From Mesohalobacter halotolerans (GTDB taxonomy: Bacteria; Bacteroidota; Bacteroidia; Flavobacteriales; Flavobacteriaceae), in the NCBI RefSeq assembly GCF_006120725.1, contig NZ_SWMU01000005.1, positions 62,001 to 126,000 of the forward strand: a stretch of DNA of 64,000 nt. The letters run 5' to 3'. The notes below the pieces were generated by a model. The model searched no databases. It saw only the letters and a program-made list of their open reading frames with translations, and was not told the DNA's origin. Numbering within the stretch: the first letter of the stretch is position 1; the number at the start of each line of letters is the position of its first letter. Positions 1 to 8,679 of this stretch are shown in pieces. Made by a program: the position numbers and the translations under genes.

Positions 1-254
1 TTATTTTCATCAGCTTTGATGTCAGCATCCTTTAATAATAGCGTTAGTAAAGTTTTGTTTAATTGAAAAGAAATTCCAGCACCATCTCCTGTTTCAGGAT
101 CTGCGCCAGTGCCGCCGCGATGCTCCATATTTTCTAGCATGGTCAGGGCATCATCTAAGGTTTGGTGATTTTGGACACCATTTATGTTAACTATTGCCCC
201 TATACCACAGCTGTCGTGCTCAAACGCAGTATTGTATAATGTTTTTTTAGTCAT
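1..254 (-). CDS. gltB: Glutamate synthase large subunit, N-terminal fragment
   Basis: Only the first 84 codons lie in the window; the gene runs off the left edge. The product would make glutamate from 2-oxoglutarate and glutamine, using the amide released by its N-terminal glutaminase domain. The fragment shows the class II amidotransferase start: a short propeptide, then HDS-CGIGA with the nucleophile Cys at residue 16 (exposed after propeptide removal in this family), followed by MEHRGG and ETGDGAGI, which match the conserved glutaminase core. The ATG is at 252-254. The next gene upstream is separated by a long spacer and a terminator, so gltB starts its own transcript. Confidence 0.9.
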   Translation of the reverse strand, partial: MTKKTLYNTAFEHDSCGIGAIVNINGVQNHQTLDDALTMLENMEHRGGTGADPETGDGAGISFQLNKTLLTLLLKDADIKADEN

Positions 255-628
255 GTATGTCTATTTCAATTAAATAGTTAAAATTAAATAACAATACTAA
301 TAAATACTACATTTTTCTTGCGTTTATGTCTTGTTAAATATTCAATTTTTGACATAAATATAATTATGCTTCCAAAAACTCAAAATATCCTAAAGAACAT
401 GATCTAAACTGAGAAATATTCAATTAAAAAATCGCTTGTCCGATAAAATTGTTGATCAGTTTCAAAATATTTAGTGATTTTTCATTATACTCTTACACAT
501 CTAGCATTGAGGCTTATTGTAGTTTAAAGGTGTTTATATGCAATATTTTAGGAGTAATCAACATTCTCATGTTGTTGTAAACCAAATATTATTACAGATA
601 TTCAGTATTTACCCATTTGAGTTACCAT
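255..628. other. Intergenic region upstream of gltB
   Basis: About 370 bases of AT-rich DNA without an open frame worth calling. It should hold the gltB promoter (minus strand), but I see no convincing TAnnTTTG box. One small hairpin stands out: CAACAT (559-564), a four-base loop, and ATGTTG (569-574). Its role is unknown. Confidence 0.5.
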
Positions 629-662
629 AAAAAAACACCATATCTCAAATGAAATATGGTGT
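629..662 (-). terminator. Rho-independent terminator of the lipoprotein gene
   Basis: A 9-bp perfect stem (ACACCATAT at 635-643 with ATATGGTGT at 654-662) closes a 10-base loop and, read on the minus strand, is followed directly by a T-run. It sits 25 bases past the stop codon of the minus-strand lipoprotein gene, so it very probably ends the 5397-to-687 transcription block. Confidence 0.85.
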
Positions 663-686
663 CGTATGTTTGTATAAATATATGGT

Positions 687-1217
687 CTACATGCTCTCTT
701 CAACCATCGTAGAATCGGTTTCTGGCATCATGATTTCCTGTTCAGCAGACTCATGAGTATAGACGAGCTTCCATTGATTATCTATATTTCTAAAAACCAT
801 AGAAGCATTAAAATTGTTGAGATTCATTTTTACACCATCTTTGGATTCTCCTTTGGCCTTACCTTCAAATAAAGCGACAACAGTTTTATCATCAAACACA
901 ACTATGGAAAGTTGGTCTTCCACAAAATTTATGCTTTTCATGCTAGCATACATTTCGTCAGTTTCTTTCATGTATTCATCATAACTATGGGCTCCAGTCA
1001 AGTCAACACCGATAAATTCTTCATTATTCCAATAGATTTTTTTAAAGTAATCGGTTCTTAATTCATTGGCAGATGTAGCAATGCTATCGACAATAGCCGT
1101 GATTTCACTTTTAATTTCGGCTTTGTCTTCATGGGTAAGTGCTTTATCTTTTGGAGGTGCAGTGCACGCAACGATTGATAAGGCAACAATTAATAGACAG
1201 ATAATTTTATTTTTCAT
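687..1217 (-). CDS. Small lipoprotein, NTF2/SnoaL-like fold suspected
   Basis: Of unknown exact function. I chose the ATG at 1217 rather than the one at 1241, because it puts a short basic start (MKNKIIC) right before a hydrophobic stretch that ends in a lipobox (SIVAC), giving a 176-residue lipoprotein. The mature part is acidic; its pattern of short helices followed by strands ending in FRNIDNQWKLVYTH resembles DUF4440/SnoaL-like NTF2 proteins, which are small ligand-binding or scaffold folds. This fold call is an inference from the motif near the C-terminus. The gene follows dabA by 61 bases and has its own terminator, so it may be the last gene of the dab transcript or a separate unit. 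Confidence 0.65.
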   Translation of the reverse strand: MKNKIICLLIVALSIVACTAPPKDKALTHEDKAEIKSEITAIVDSIATSANELRTDYFKKIYWNNEEFIGVDLTGAHSYDEYMKETDEMYASMKSINFVEDQLSIVVFDDKTVVALFEGKAKGESKDGVKMNLNNFNASMVFRNIDNQWKLVYTHESAEQEIMMPETDSTMVEESM

Positions 1218-1278
1218 AATGTTTAAATTGATTAGAATCAATAAATATACATAAATATTTCATAATCAATTAAATATG

Positions 1279-3597
1279 TTATAGTTTTTTCGTTGACGCT
1301 GTTTCCCAATCTAATGATTTTTTATATCTGTATATCGTATTTTCTTCATAGGGGTCTATACACAATAAGTATATCCATTCATTATCTAAAAGTTGTTTTA
1401 AATTTTCATTTTTACTTAATATGTTCTCAATTCTATTTTTTGGAGCGTGTATATAAACTGAAAGTCTTAAAGGTTGATGGTACAATTTATCGTCTGTTTC
1501 TTTGACCGATTGAAGTGGTAGGCCTATTTTAAGATCGCTACCATTGCCCATAACTACACCAAATTTCCCAGTTATATTATGGAATATTTTAGAACCACCA
1601 CCGTAATTTTCATTGTCTACTGAAGAGAAGTAATAATGATTGTTAATCCATTGAGTAACTACCATTGGACCCTGCATAATGCCTTCAAGAGCGCTTCCAT
1701 TGCTGTCCAGTTGCCATTCGTAAGAATGTAAGAAGCTATCTCCATTTAAGTTGAAATTTTTGGTTAGCTCTCTTGAACCAATTACAAACGCTTTGTTTTT
1801 TGCTAAGCCCCATTCTGGTCTTGTTTCAGACCAATCGTTTGTTTTTTGACGAGCAGTCATTATACTGTTTTGTTGAACAGACAAACGCTCTTTAGTCGCT
1901 GTAGTTTGTGCAGATTTTAAGTCTGTCTTTAATTTTTTCAATTTTTTTGCATGACTTTCAGGAACGTGTGAATCAAATAAAACAATTTCGTCGGTTGTAG
2001 TATTATGCTCTGCACCTATAAAAATAGTTTCTTCTGGTATATCAATACCTTCATGTTTAAGTTGCTGTCTTACATCTTTTTCATTAGCTAATTTAGCAAG
2101 CATTCTAGCATTGTGTCTTCCCGGACTTGCTGCGCAAGCTCCACAATCTAAACTCGATGCAAAAGGATTATTTTTGGAATGGCTACCATGACCCGCAAAC
2201 ACAATGATATCTGCAAAGGTAGTCCATCCTAATAATGAAAATGCAGATTTTACAATACTTGTTTTCTCTTTGATGCTCAATTGAGTGTCTGTTGAATTAA
2301 TTTGACCTAAATTAGGGTCACAGATTGATTCATAAGATTGACTTTCTTTCTTTTTTGGATTATAGAGTCGTTCTGGAAATAGTGTTCTAGCTAACATTAA
2401 AAAACCATAAAACACACCTGAGCCCTCAACAAATCCAAAAGCAGAGGGAAGCATGTTTTTAATGCGTTTTAAAAAATAATCTCTAAATTGTTTTTTCTCT
2501 TGCTTGAGGAGATATTCGTTCAGCTTTTGTTTTTTGTCAGATTTATTAATTTCTCTTGCTTTATATGCTGAGTCTAAAATTGGGGGGCAAGATTTTAAAT
2601 TTTGACCTGTATTCAAGTTTTCATAATCCATCGCTATACCAAAAAAACCTGCGTAACCAAAGGTTTCATAGTTTCCTTTGCTTTCTACATTTCTCCTGAT
2701 AAGCTCTGATCTTGTGTCGATACAAAAAACCAGTTGTGCCTCAGGTTTTGTTTGAGGTTTATCAGAACTTTTGGTGTTGACTTTAAGTTGACTAGAGAAT
2801 CTGTTTTGAAAACTTTCTTCCCAAGCTTTTAGCCAAAAATATTTAAGGTTGTTAATTTCTGTTTTTACTTGATTTGTATTGTCTTCTTTAAAAATTTTAA
2901 ACCCAATACATTTTGCAATAGATAACCTTACAGCTAAATAATCGACCAACGTCAAGTTAAATTTTTCTTGCCATTGAGATTTTTCATCTAAACGATATTT
3001 AACATAACCAGCCCATCCTGGTAATGCGGCAATATGGTGTTTTATAATATCTTGGTGCTCATTTTCAGGAAAGTCATTTAAAACCCAATTGATAGCATCT
3101 ATAGAATGGTTTGGCACCGTCAGTAATATGTTTTTGTCTATTTCTTTATCGTATTTTGCAACAATTTGCCAAGCCTTGAAGAACCCTTTTTCTTTAGCAG
3201 GCATTTGCCACTCTGCTAGTCCTTCGTCTAAAAATGCCATAAGCCATTTGACAAAAATTCTATCTAAATCTTTGTTGTAGACTTTATCATTTTGTCTTTC
3301 ATCTGTTTTTAATATTTCCAAGCATTCAGATGGATCGTATTGGACTTGATTTTCTGTTAATGTAGTTTTTAAAACTTCGTGATTAATCTGACCAGTTTGC
3401 CAGGCGCTTTCCAGGGTTGCAACATCAGGATACAAATTACCACCAACAAGGTTTTCAGCATTGTTTACAGCTTTTGTAAAATGTAATTTTTCGTAACCAC
3501 TCAATGGGTTTGAGGTGACAAATGCATAAAGCGGCCAAGTCTTGCCTATGACACTCGAAGCTTCTTCGATTATTTTTGAAATGTTTTGGGTTGTCAT
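1279..3597 (-). CDS. dabA: DabA-type inorganic carbon transporter subunit (DUF2309/UPF0753)
   Basis: Cytoplasmic subunit of the DABs system, which in characterised bacteria takes up CO2/bicarbonate using the membrane cation gradient and works as a vectorial carbonic anhydrase-like unit with DabB. The 772-residue length is close to the family size (roughly 800). The predicted zinc/catalytic site is intact: C292 and D294 in VFCIDTRSE, H470 in VFAGHGSHS and C485 in SLDCGAC, matching the Cys-Asp-His-Cys set known for DabA. It lies 5 bases downstream of dabB, in the order small protein-dabB-dabA. In a heterotroph the likely role is bicarbonate supply to anaplerotic and biosynthetic carboxylases; that role is inferred. 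Confidence 0.92.
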   Translation of the reverse strand: MTTQNISKIIEEASSVIGKTWPLYAFVTSNPLSGYEKLHFTKAVNNAENLVGGNLYPDVATLESAWQTGQINHEVLKTTLTENQVQYDPSECLEILKTDERQNDKVYNKDLDRIFVKWLMAFLDEGLAEWQMPAKEKGFFKAWQIVAKYDKEIDKNILLTVPNHSIDAINWVLNDFPENEHQDIIKHHIAALPGWAGYVKYRLDEKSQWQEKFNLTLVDYLAVRLSIAKCIGFKIFKEDNTNQVKTEINNLKYFWLKAWEESFQNRFSSQLKVNTKSSDKPQTKPEAQLVFCIDTRSELIRRNVESKGNYETFGYAGFFGIAMDYENLNTGQNLKSCPPILDSAYKAREINKSDKKQKLNEYLLKQEKKQFRDYFLKRIKNMLPSAFGFVEGSGVFYGFLMLARTLFPERLYNPKKKESQSYESICDPNLGQINSTDTQLSIKEKTSIVKSAFSLLGWTTFADIIVFAGHGSHSKNNPFASSLDCGACAASPGRHNARMLAKLANEKDVRQQLKHEGIDIPEETIFIGAEHNTTTDEIVLFDSHVPESHAKKLKKLKTDLKSAQTTATKERLSVQQNSIMTARQKTNDWSETRPEWGLAKNKAFVIGSRELTKNFNLNGDSFLHSYEWQLDSNGSALEGIMQGPMVVTQWINNHYYFSSVDNENYGGGSKIFHNITGKFGVVMGNGSDLKIGLPLQSVKETDDKLYHQPLRLSVYIHAPKNRIENILSKNENLKQLLDNEWIYLLCIDPYEENTIYRYKKSLDWETASTKKL

Positions 3598-3602
3598 AAG
3601 GT

Positions 3603-5075
3603 TTATTTTTTAGATGAAAAGATAGTTTGTTTGTAGGGTTGGGATAGGTTGAGCAATTTTACATAAAGCCAGGTTGAGTTTCTATAAACTCCAAGTTTCA
3701 TAATAAAAAAACCAATGAGAAATATTACACCAAAGGTAATTTGAAGTGCGCTTAGAGATTGTGGAGACTCGATCATAGGCATTTCACTCATAACATTTGT
3801 CACAGCATTGTAAAATATTGCATATACTATTATACCAACAGTAAATAATAGGGCAGAAATGCCTAATTTTTCAGTGTAAGTTAATATGGATTGCTTGACG
3901 ATATTATAAGTAGCCTGGCCTACTGTGATGGCCACAATTAAAGTTAAAAAAATACTACTATCAACCATGGAGGTTTTATCAGTAAGAAATGAAAATAAGA
4001 ACGCTCCTGCAAGCCCAAAAAGTAAAACAACGATGGCTTGTAGCGGTTTAATTTTAATCACAGGTGGGTCTTGCGGCGTGTTTCTGGAAATTTCTTCACC
4101 AGAAGATAAAAATAAATACGCTTTGTAGAAACCGTGAAGAATCAGGTGTGCAATGGCGGCATTAAAAAACCCCAAACCACATTGCATAATCATAAAACCC
4201 ATCTGTGCAATAGTCGAGCAAGCTAGTTTTTGTTTGACATTGACTTGAAGTAGTTTGGTAAACTGGGCTAGAATAGCAGTGAGACCACCTATAATAAAAA
4301 TTAATGTCAATGTGTCAGTTGCGATGAGTAAGACTGCAAAAAGGCTTAATAAAATACCAGATGCGTTTACAAATCCGGCATGCATTAACGCAGAAGCTGG
4401 AGTCGGTGCGGTCATTGCAGAAAGTAACCATCGGTGAAAAGGGTATATCGCAGATTGTATCAAAGCTGCTACAATAATCAATAATGCAGAAATCAACACT
4501 AAATAATCTGGTGCATGATCTAATTTTTCTAAGATACCGTACAATGTATAACTTTGAACCTGCACGGCTAATAGTATCACACCAATACTAAAAAGAACAC
4601 CACCAAACCAAAAATACTTGAGACTAAAAAAGCCCGCAGACCTGGCTTCTGCCCAATCTGAATTTACACCAATCAACTTGGCCATGAAAAAACTGGTGAG
4701 AAACCAAGAAAATAAGAGTGGAAATATATGATTAGACATAACAAATATCATCACTGATAAAGCAAAGCCTAAACTTAAGAGCGTAAATTTTTGGTGGTAT
4801 TTAAAACCTTTTAGATAATTTTTTGAATACGAACTCAAAATAGCATTAAAAAACAAAACTGTAGTCCAAATAAGTAATGTAAATCCATTTATTCTAAAGA
4901 TATTTTTATAGCTCCAACTAGGGTTTTCTAATTGATAAAAAATTAAAGCCGCAGAACTCAATAAAAACAAAGTCCATAAAAGGCTGGAAGCAATTTTTGA
5001 AATAAATGGAGTTTGCGAGTTTTCTATAGGATTAGTGTTAATGTCAAGTGGGTTGTGTATAGATTTTGATTCCAT
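3603..5075 (-). CDS. dabB: DabB-type proton-conducting membrane subunit (NuoL/MrpA family)
   Basis: Polytopic membrane protein of 490 residues with about 13-14 hydrophobic segments, related to the antiporter-like subunits of complex I (PF00361). Typical antiporter-family signatures are visible: the loop FHRWLLSAMTAPTPASALMHAG and the later AHLILHGFYKAYLFLSSG helix, with Lys and His residues of the proton path. In the DABs system it couples ion movement to carbon uptake by DabA. Without the adjacent dabA it could be mistaken for NuoL or MrpA; the pairing settles it. It starts 34 bases after the 95-residue gene and shares its transcript. Confidence 0.9.
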   Translation of the reverse strand: MESKSIHNPLDINTNPIENSQTPFISKIASSLLWTLFLLSSAALIFYQLENPSWSYKNIFRINGFTLLIWTTVLFFNAILSSYSKNYLKGFKYHQKFTLLSLGFALSVMIFVMSNHIFPLLFSWFLTSFFMAKLIGVNSDWAEARSAGFFSLKYFWFGGVLFSIGVILLAVQVQSYTLYGILEKLDHAPDYLVLISALLIIVAALIQSAIYPFHRWLLSAMTAPTPASALMHAGFVNASGILLSLFAVLLIATDTLTLIFIIGGLTAILAQFTKLLQVNVKQKLACSTIAQMGFMIMQCGLGFFNAAIAHLILHGFYKAYLFLSSGEEISRNTPQDPPVIKIKPLQAIVVLLFGLAGAFLFSFLTDKTSMVDSSIFLTLIVAITVGQATYNIVKQSILTYTEKLGISALLFTVGIIVYAIFYNAVTNVMSEMPMIESPQSLSALQITFGVIFLIGFFIMKLGVYRNSTWLYVKLLNLSQPYKQTIFSSKK

Positions 5076-5109
5076 AAAATGTAATAGTTAAAATATTATT
5101 GAAAGATTA

Positions 5110-5397
5110 TTATTCATCAACAATACTGATTTTAAGTTCACCTTTAATTTTTATGTTTTTACCACTGTTTTTCATTGCTTTTATAAACGCTTTGGCTTCT
5201 TTTTTTGCTTCTTCAAGTTCCTTGATTCTATCGATGATAGGTTGAGGGTCTGAGCTGTGATCTCTTTCCCAATTTTGTAGATTTTCGACTTTGTGAAAAT
5301 TTATTTTTTTATCAATAAGTGAAGAAATTACATCTGAAGCTTGGACAGGCGAAAAAGTACCGTCGACAAGTTTTACATTTTGCTTTTCTTGTGTCAT
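5110..5397 (-). CDS. 95-residue protein leading the dab operon, unknown function
   Basis: I do not recognise a named family. It is a small soluble protein without signal peptide or membrane segment. Residues 1-45 look alpha/beta (KLVDGTFSPVQASDVI, then INFHKVENLQNWERD); residues 50-80 form a highly charged helix likely to be coiled coil (IDRIKELEEAKKEAKAFI); the end is a short strand pair. It is the first gene of the unit, 34 bases ahead of dabB on the same strand, so it may be an accessory, assembly or regulatory partner of DabAB. That is inference from position only. Confidence 0.7.
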   Translation of the reverse strand: MTQEKQNVKLVDGTFSPVQASDVISSLIDKKINFHKVENLQNWERDHSSDPQPIIDRIKELEEAKKEAKAFIKAMKNSGKNIKIKGELKISIVDE

Positions 5398-5723
5398 AGA
5401 AGGTTTATTTAATTTTTTGCAAATATTAAATTTTTAAATAGATAATATTTATTTATATTTAATATACTAAACATAAAAATAATAAATAATGAAGTGTAAT
5501 TGATCTTTTTAAATTTTGTTGAGCAAAATGATTACAATTAATTCAATTAAAAATATTTTAGAGTTTTTTATGCGAATAGTATATATTAATTTAAAATAGA
5601 CATAAACAGGATATGATATGTCACACTTTATGTCATGTAGGGCTTTTAAAATATTAAAGCAGACATTTGTGAGAATTAATAAGATATATTAAGTTTAGAG
5701 TAGCATGTAGTGTAGACGTGATT
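5398..5723. other. Intergenic region upstream of the dab operon
   Basis: 326 AT-rich bases between the DUF2490 stop and the first dab gene, both on the minus strand. It must contain the dab promoter. The closest match to a -7 box on the minus strand is AATATTTG (5420-5427), one base off TAnnTTTG, with no clear -33 element. No terminator for the upstream gene could be identified with confidence. Confidence 0.4.
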
Positions 5724-6443
5724 TCAATAAAATTTCAAATTCTGTCTCAAGGTAAAATAAACAATATTTCTGCTAAAGAAATCATCTCCAGTGAAGCGTT
5801 GCTGAAACCAATACATATAACCTGTTTCAATGCTAAAGTTAGAATTGAACTTATAATTTAAACCGGCAGATAGGCGATTTTGATCAAATACATTTCTGAC
5901 AATATTTTTACCTACATTAAAATGGATTTCTTCCAGTACTTTAGTGCTCCATCTTTCATTGATTTTGAATTTCAATCCCATGCGCATTCTAAACCGATAA
6001 TTTCTGAATACATATTCAGATTGATCAGGTGTTTTGATGTAACGCCACTCTATTTTAAACCTGCTCAAGAAGGACCAGCGTTCATTAATACCATAATTAA
6101 AGTTTATAGAGGCTTGCGGTCGTAATTCTTTTTGAATTTCTTTAAAATTTGCCTTGGGGTCTTGAGGCAAAGTCAATTCAAAATACATCATACTTGCTCT
6201 TAAAGAAAAATGCTTGTCTAACTTATAATTTGCACCAATGCCTGGAAGTAAATGATGTTGTCTAAAAGGGAACATGTACATTCGTTCTTCAATATCAAAG
6301 AAAGGTGTCCATTTCTCACTGACTTTAAACTTTAATAAATAGCGTGTCCAAAGTAGGTTTTGAGTTTCTACATTTTTTTGTTGAGCTGATGTGGTGAGAC
6401 TAGAAAATAGAAAAACGAAGAGGATACCATATTGTTTAAGCAT
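5724..6443 (-). CDS. DUF2490 outer-membrane beta-barrel protein
   Basis: A 239-residue protein with a signal peptide (residues 1-20, ending SLTTSAQ) followed by a run of alternating amphipathic strands and a C-terminal aromatic residue (LKFY), as expected for a small outer-membrane barrel. The spacing of short motifs such as WTRYLLKFKVSEKWTPFFDIE, ELRPQASINF and NYKFNSNFSIETGY fits the DUF2490 family, which is common in Bacteroidota and has no established function. It stands alone between the dab operon and the M15 peptidase, 31 bases after the latter. Confidence 0.75.
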   Translation of the reverse strand: MLKQYGILFVFLFSSLTTSAQQKNVETQNLLWTRYLLKFKVSEKWTPFFDIEERMYMFPFRQHHLLPGIGANYKLDKHFSLRASMMYFELTLPQDPKANFKEIQKELRPQASINFNYGINERWSFLSRFKIEWRYIKTPDQSEYVFRNYRFRMRMGLKFKINERWSTKVLEEIHFNVGKNIVRNVFDQNRLSAGLNYKFNSNFSIETGYMYWFQQRFTGDDFFSRNIVYFTLRQNLKFY

Positions 6444-6474
6444 GGCTAAAATTTAAGAGTACAAAACTACGTCT

Positions 6475-7203
6475 TTAGATTAATAATGCTGGATTTATTC
6501 CCAAAAGATGTGTTTCAAAATATGATTTTAAACAGTTTTGGTCCAAAAACATTTTCCCTTCAATTTCAATGTCTATAAATATATCTTTTAGATCAATTTT
6601 CTGGTAGTGGTGGAGGTATGTTTTTGATAAAGGTAAGTAAGAATAATGCCAGGGCTCATAATTGAATCCAGTTCGATGGTAATTGTCAGTATAGACTAAG
6701 TGAAACCCGAAATCCTGAGCGTAATTTTGCATCCATTCATTCAACTGGCAAAACACGCCATTACCGTGATAATTTGCCTCAGCCAAAAGATTGTTTTCCG
6801 GCACATTCACATTTTGGTCTATAATATCAATATCTGTTCCCCAATGGTGGCGCGAAGTACCTGGAATGGTAGAGTATGTCGTTATTTTTTTTATAATTAG
6901 ATCATCAGAAAGACCTTGTGACCGATAGGTTCTGTATTTACTATTCCAAATCTGAAGTTGTCTGTCAAAACTTCTAAAACCCGAAACAATTTGAATATTA
7001 ATTCCATCGTTAAGAGCACTTTCACGCATTTTGATAAATGAGCGGTAAGCAAGCTTATGAATTATGCCAGAGTCATCTAAGTAGGGGTTGTGTTTTCCTG
7101 TTAGAAAATCTACATCTGGTTTGTGTTGTAAGTTGTCAAAGGGCATTACGCCAAAACCTATCCCAGCTAGAGCATTTAACTTTATAAATTCCAGTCTTTT
7201 CAT
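6475..7203 (-). CDS. M15 family D-alanyl-D-alanine carboxypeptidase (VanY-like)
   Basis: Zinc peptidase that trims the terminal D-Ala of peptidoglycan stem peptides. The metal site is complete: the SxHxxGxxxD motif with S117, H119, G122 and D126, and EPWH with E183 and H186. SGFRSFDRQLQIW (residues 74-86) is the usual substrate-side motif. The N-terminus (MKRLEFIKLNALAGIGFG) looks like a signal segment with some resemblance to a Tat leader but lacks the twin arginine. Length 242 is normal for the family. Its start overlaps the stop of the GNAT gene by four bases (ATGA), so the two are translationally coupled. Confidence 0.88.
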   Translation of the reverse strand: MKRLEFIKLNALAGIGFGVMPFDNLQHKPDVDFLTGKHNPYLDDSGIIHKLAYRSFIKMRESALNDGINIQIVSGFRSFDRQLQIWNSKYRTYRSQGLSDDLIIKKITTYSTIPGTSRHHWGTDIDIIDQNVNVPENNLLAEANYHGNGVFCQLNEWMQNYAQDFGFHLVYTDNYHRTGFNYEPWHYSYLPLSKTYLHHYQKIDLKDIFIDIEIEGKMFLDQNCLKSYFETHLLGINPALLI

Positions 7204-7643
7204 GCTAAAGCTTTGAACATTAAAACATGAGGACCAACCTCCGGTATATTAAACTCATCACCTAGTTGTTGATACTGATTGTTTTTGTAAAATGAAATAG
7301 CTTTTATTCTGACGTTACACCAAATGGTTTTCACTTGTTTTGAGCTCAGATGTTCTTCGGCATGCTCTAAAAGATTTTTACCAATTTTTTTACCTTGATA
7401 TTTATTCAAAACGGCCATACCTCGAAGTTGATAAGCTTTACTGTCTTTTATTTTATCATGTGTTTTCTGCATTAAACTTACACAGCCAATGGCTTCACCT
7501 CGGTAAATGGCTGCAATATGATAAGTTGAAGAAGACTTGTCATTTAAAAAATGGCAAGTTGAAAGAGGCCGACCTTTTCTCAAAACTTGATGCCTGATAT
7601 TTAAAACAGATTTGGCATCTACCAATTTATAAACAAGTTTCAA
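7200..7643 (-). CDS. GNAT family N-acetyltransferase
   Basis: A 147-residue acetyltransferase-fold protein with the acetyl-CoA binding motif region RGMAVLNKYQGKKIGKNLLEHAEEH (about residues 73-97), which has the Q/R-x-x-G-x-G/K signature. The substrate is unknown. The frame has no ATG at its start: the only usable codon is TTG at 7643, one codon after the TAA of clpP and in the same frame (TAA-GTT-TTG). This suggests reinitiation after clpP termination. It overlaps the M15 gene by four bases. The first residues (KLVYKLVDAKSVLNIRHQVLR) fit a normal GNAT N-terminus, so little or nothing is missing. Confidence 0.85.
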   Translation of the reverse strand: MKLVYKLVDAKSVLNIRHQVLRKGRPLSTCHFLNDKSSSTYHIAAIYRGEAIGCVSLMQKTHDKIKDSKAYQLRGMAVLNKYQGKKIGKNLLEHAEEHLSSKQVKTIWCNVRIKAISFYKNNQYQQLGDEFNIPEVGPHVLMFKALA

Positions 7644-7646
7644 AAC

Positions 7647-8195
7647 TTAGTTCATCACTTGATCTACAATACCATAGTCAATAGATTCTTGGGCATCCAT
7701 CCAGTAATCTCTGCTGAAATCTTTCATCACCTTATCAAAAGATTGACCACAATTTTCGGCCAATATTTTTGCACTCAGTTCTTTAGTTTTTAAAATTTCT
7801 TTGGCTTGGATTTCAATATTAGAAGCTTGACCTTGAGCGCCACCTAAGGGCTGGTGGATCATAACTTTAGCATGTGGTTGTATGTAACGATGCCCTTTTT
7901 CACCAACAGATAATAGGATGGAACCCATAGAAGCTGCAAGTCCGGAACATATGGTATGAACAGGGCTTTTAAGACTTTTAATCGTATCGTAAATGGCAAA
8001 TCCATCGGTGACGTAGCCACCTGGACTATTAATGAATAGTTGAATAGGTTCATGGCTTTCTAAATCTAAGTAAATTAATCGATCTATCAAGTGCTTGGCA
8101 CTTTTACCATCAACCTGACCGTTTAGAAACACCTTACGGGTTTCTAAAAATTTCATATCAATTAAATCTTGAACTTTTGCCGTTTTCTTCGTCAT
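7647..8195 (-). CDS. clpP: ATP-dependent Clp protease proteolytic subunit
   Basis: Serine protease subunit that forms the tetradecameric barrel used by ClpX/ClpA-type unfoldases. The catalytic triad is readable: S89 in SGLAASMGS, H114 in MIHQPLGG and D163 in FSRDYWMD. At 182 residues it is shorter than typical ClpP (about 195-210), mainly at the N-terminus, so it lacks a long propeptide. No tig or clpX gene is adjacent; the neighbours are a GNAT gene and a RidA gene. It may therefore be a second ClpP paralogue rather than the housekeeping copy. Confidence 0.93.
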   Translation of the reverse strand: MTKKTAKVQDLIDMKFLETRKVFLNGQVDGKSAKHLIDRLIYLDLESHEPIQLFINSPGGYVTDGFAIYDTIKSLKSPVHTICSGLAASMGSILLSVGEKGHRYIQPHAKVMIHQPLGGAQGQASNIEIQAKEILKTKELSAKILAENCGQSFDKVMKDFSRDYWMDAQESIDYGIVDQVMN

Positions 8196-8260
8196 ATTGT
8201 CTTTTTTAAAAATGCTAAATTAACATTTATCCCTAAAATAGAATTCAGTTTAAGGGAGTT

Positions 8261-8677
8261 TTAATGTTCTTTTTTGTAGGCAATCGCTTTTATTTCTATC
8301 AACAAATGTGGATGAGGTAACTGATGCACGGCTACGGTTGTTCTTGTTGGACCGTTTTGGTAGTCAAAAAATTGTGCATAAACCTCATTATAACCCTTAA
8401 AGTCATTCATATTGACTAAAAACGAGGTGATATCCACAACATCTTTCAGGCTTGCACCTTCTTCTTTCAAAATTTCATCAATGTTTTTTAAGACCGCTTC
8501 AGTTTGCTTTTTAATGTCAAGGTTTGTGGTTCCCATTTCATCGACTTCAACACCTTCAAAGGAGTTATCGGGTCTTCTGGAACTGGTACCGGAAACATAT
8601 ATAAAATCACCTACGCGTTTTACGTGTGGAAACTTTCCTCGGGGTTTAGCTTTGCTTTTGATTACTTTTCCTGACAT
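8261..8677 (-). CDS. RidA/YjgF family protein, possibly 2-aminomuconate deaminase type
   Basis: A 138-residue member of the Rid superfamily. Members hydrolyse reactive enamine/imine intermediates or act as aminomuconate deaminases. The conserved arginine lies in GPTRTTVAV (near residue 112), followed by the LLIEIKAIA strand with its Glu. The N-terminal [17 protein letters not shown] is closer to the aminomuconate deaminase branch than to E. coli RidA, but the exact activity is unproven. The stop and the following galE stop-to-start spacing (2 bases between galE and this gene's start) place it directly after galE in one unit. Confidence 0.8.
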   Translation of the reverse strand: MSGKVIKSKAKPRGKFPHVKRVGDFIYVSGTSSRRPDNSFEGVEVDEMGTTNLDIKKQTEAVLKNIDEILKEEGASLKDVVDITSFLVNMNDFKGYNEVYAQFFDYQNGPTRTTVAVHQLPHPHLLIEIKAIAYKKEH

Positions 8678-8679
8678 AT

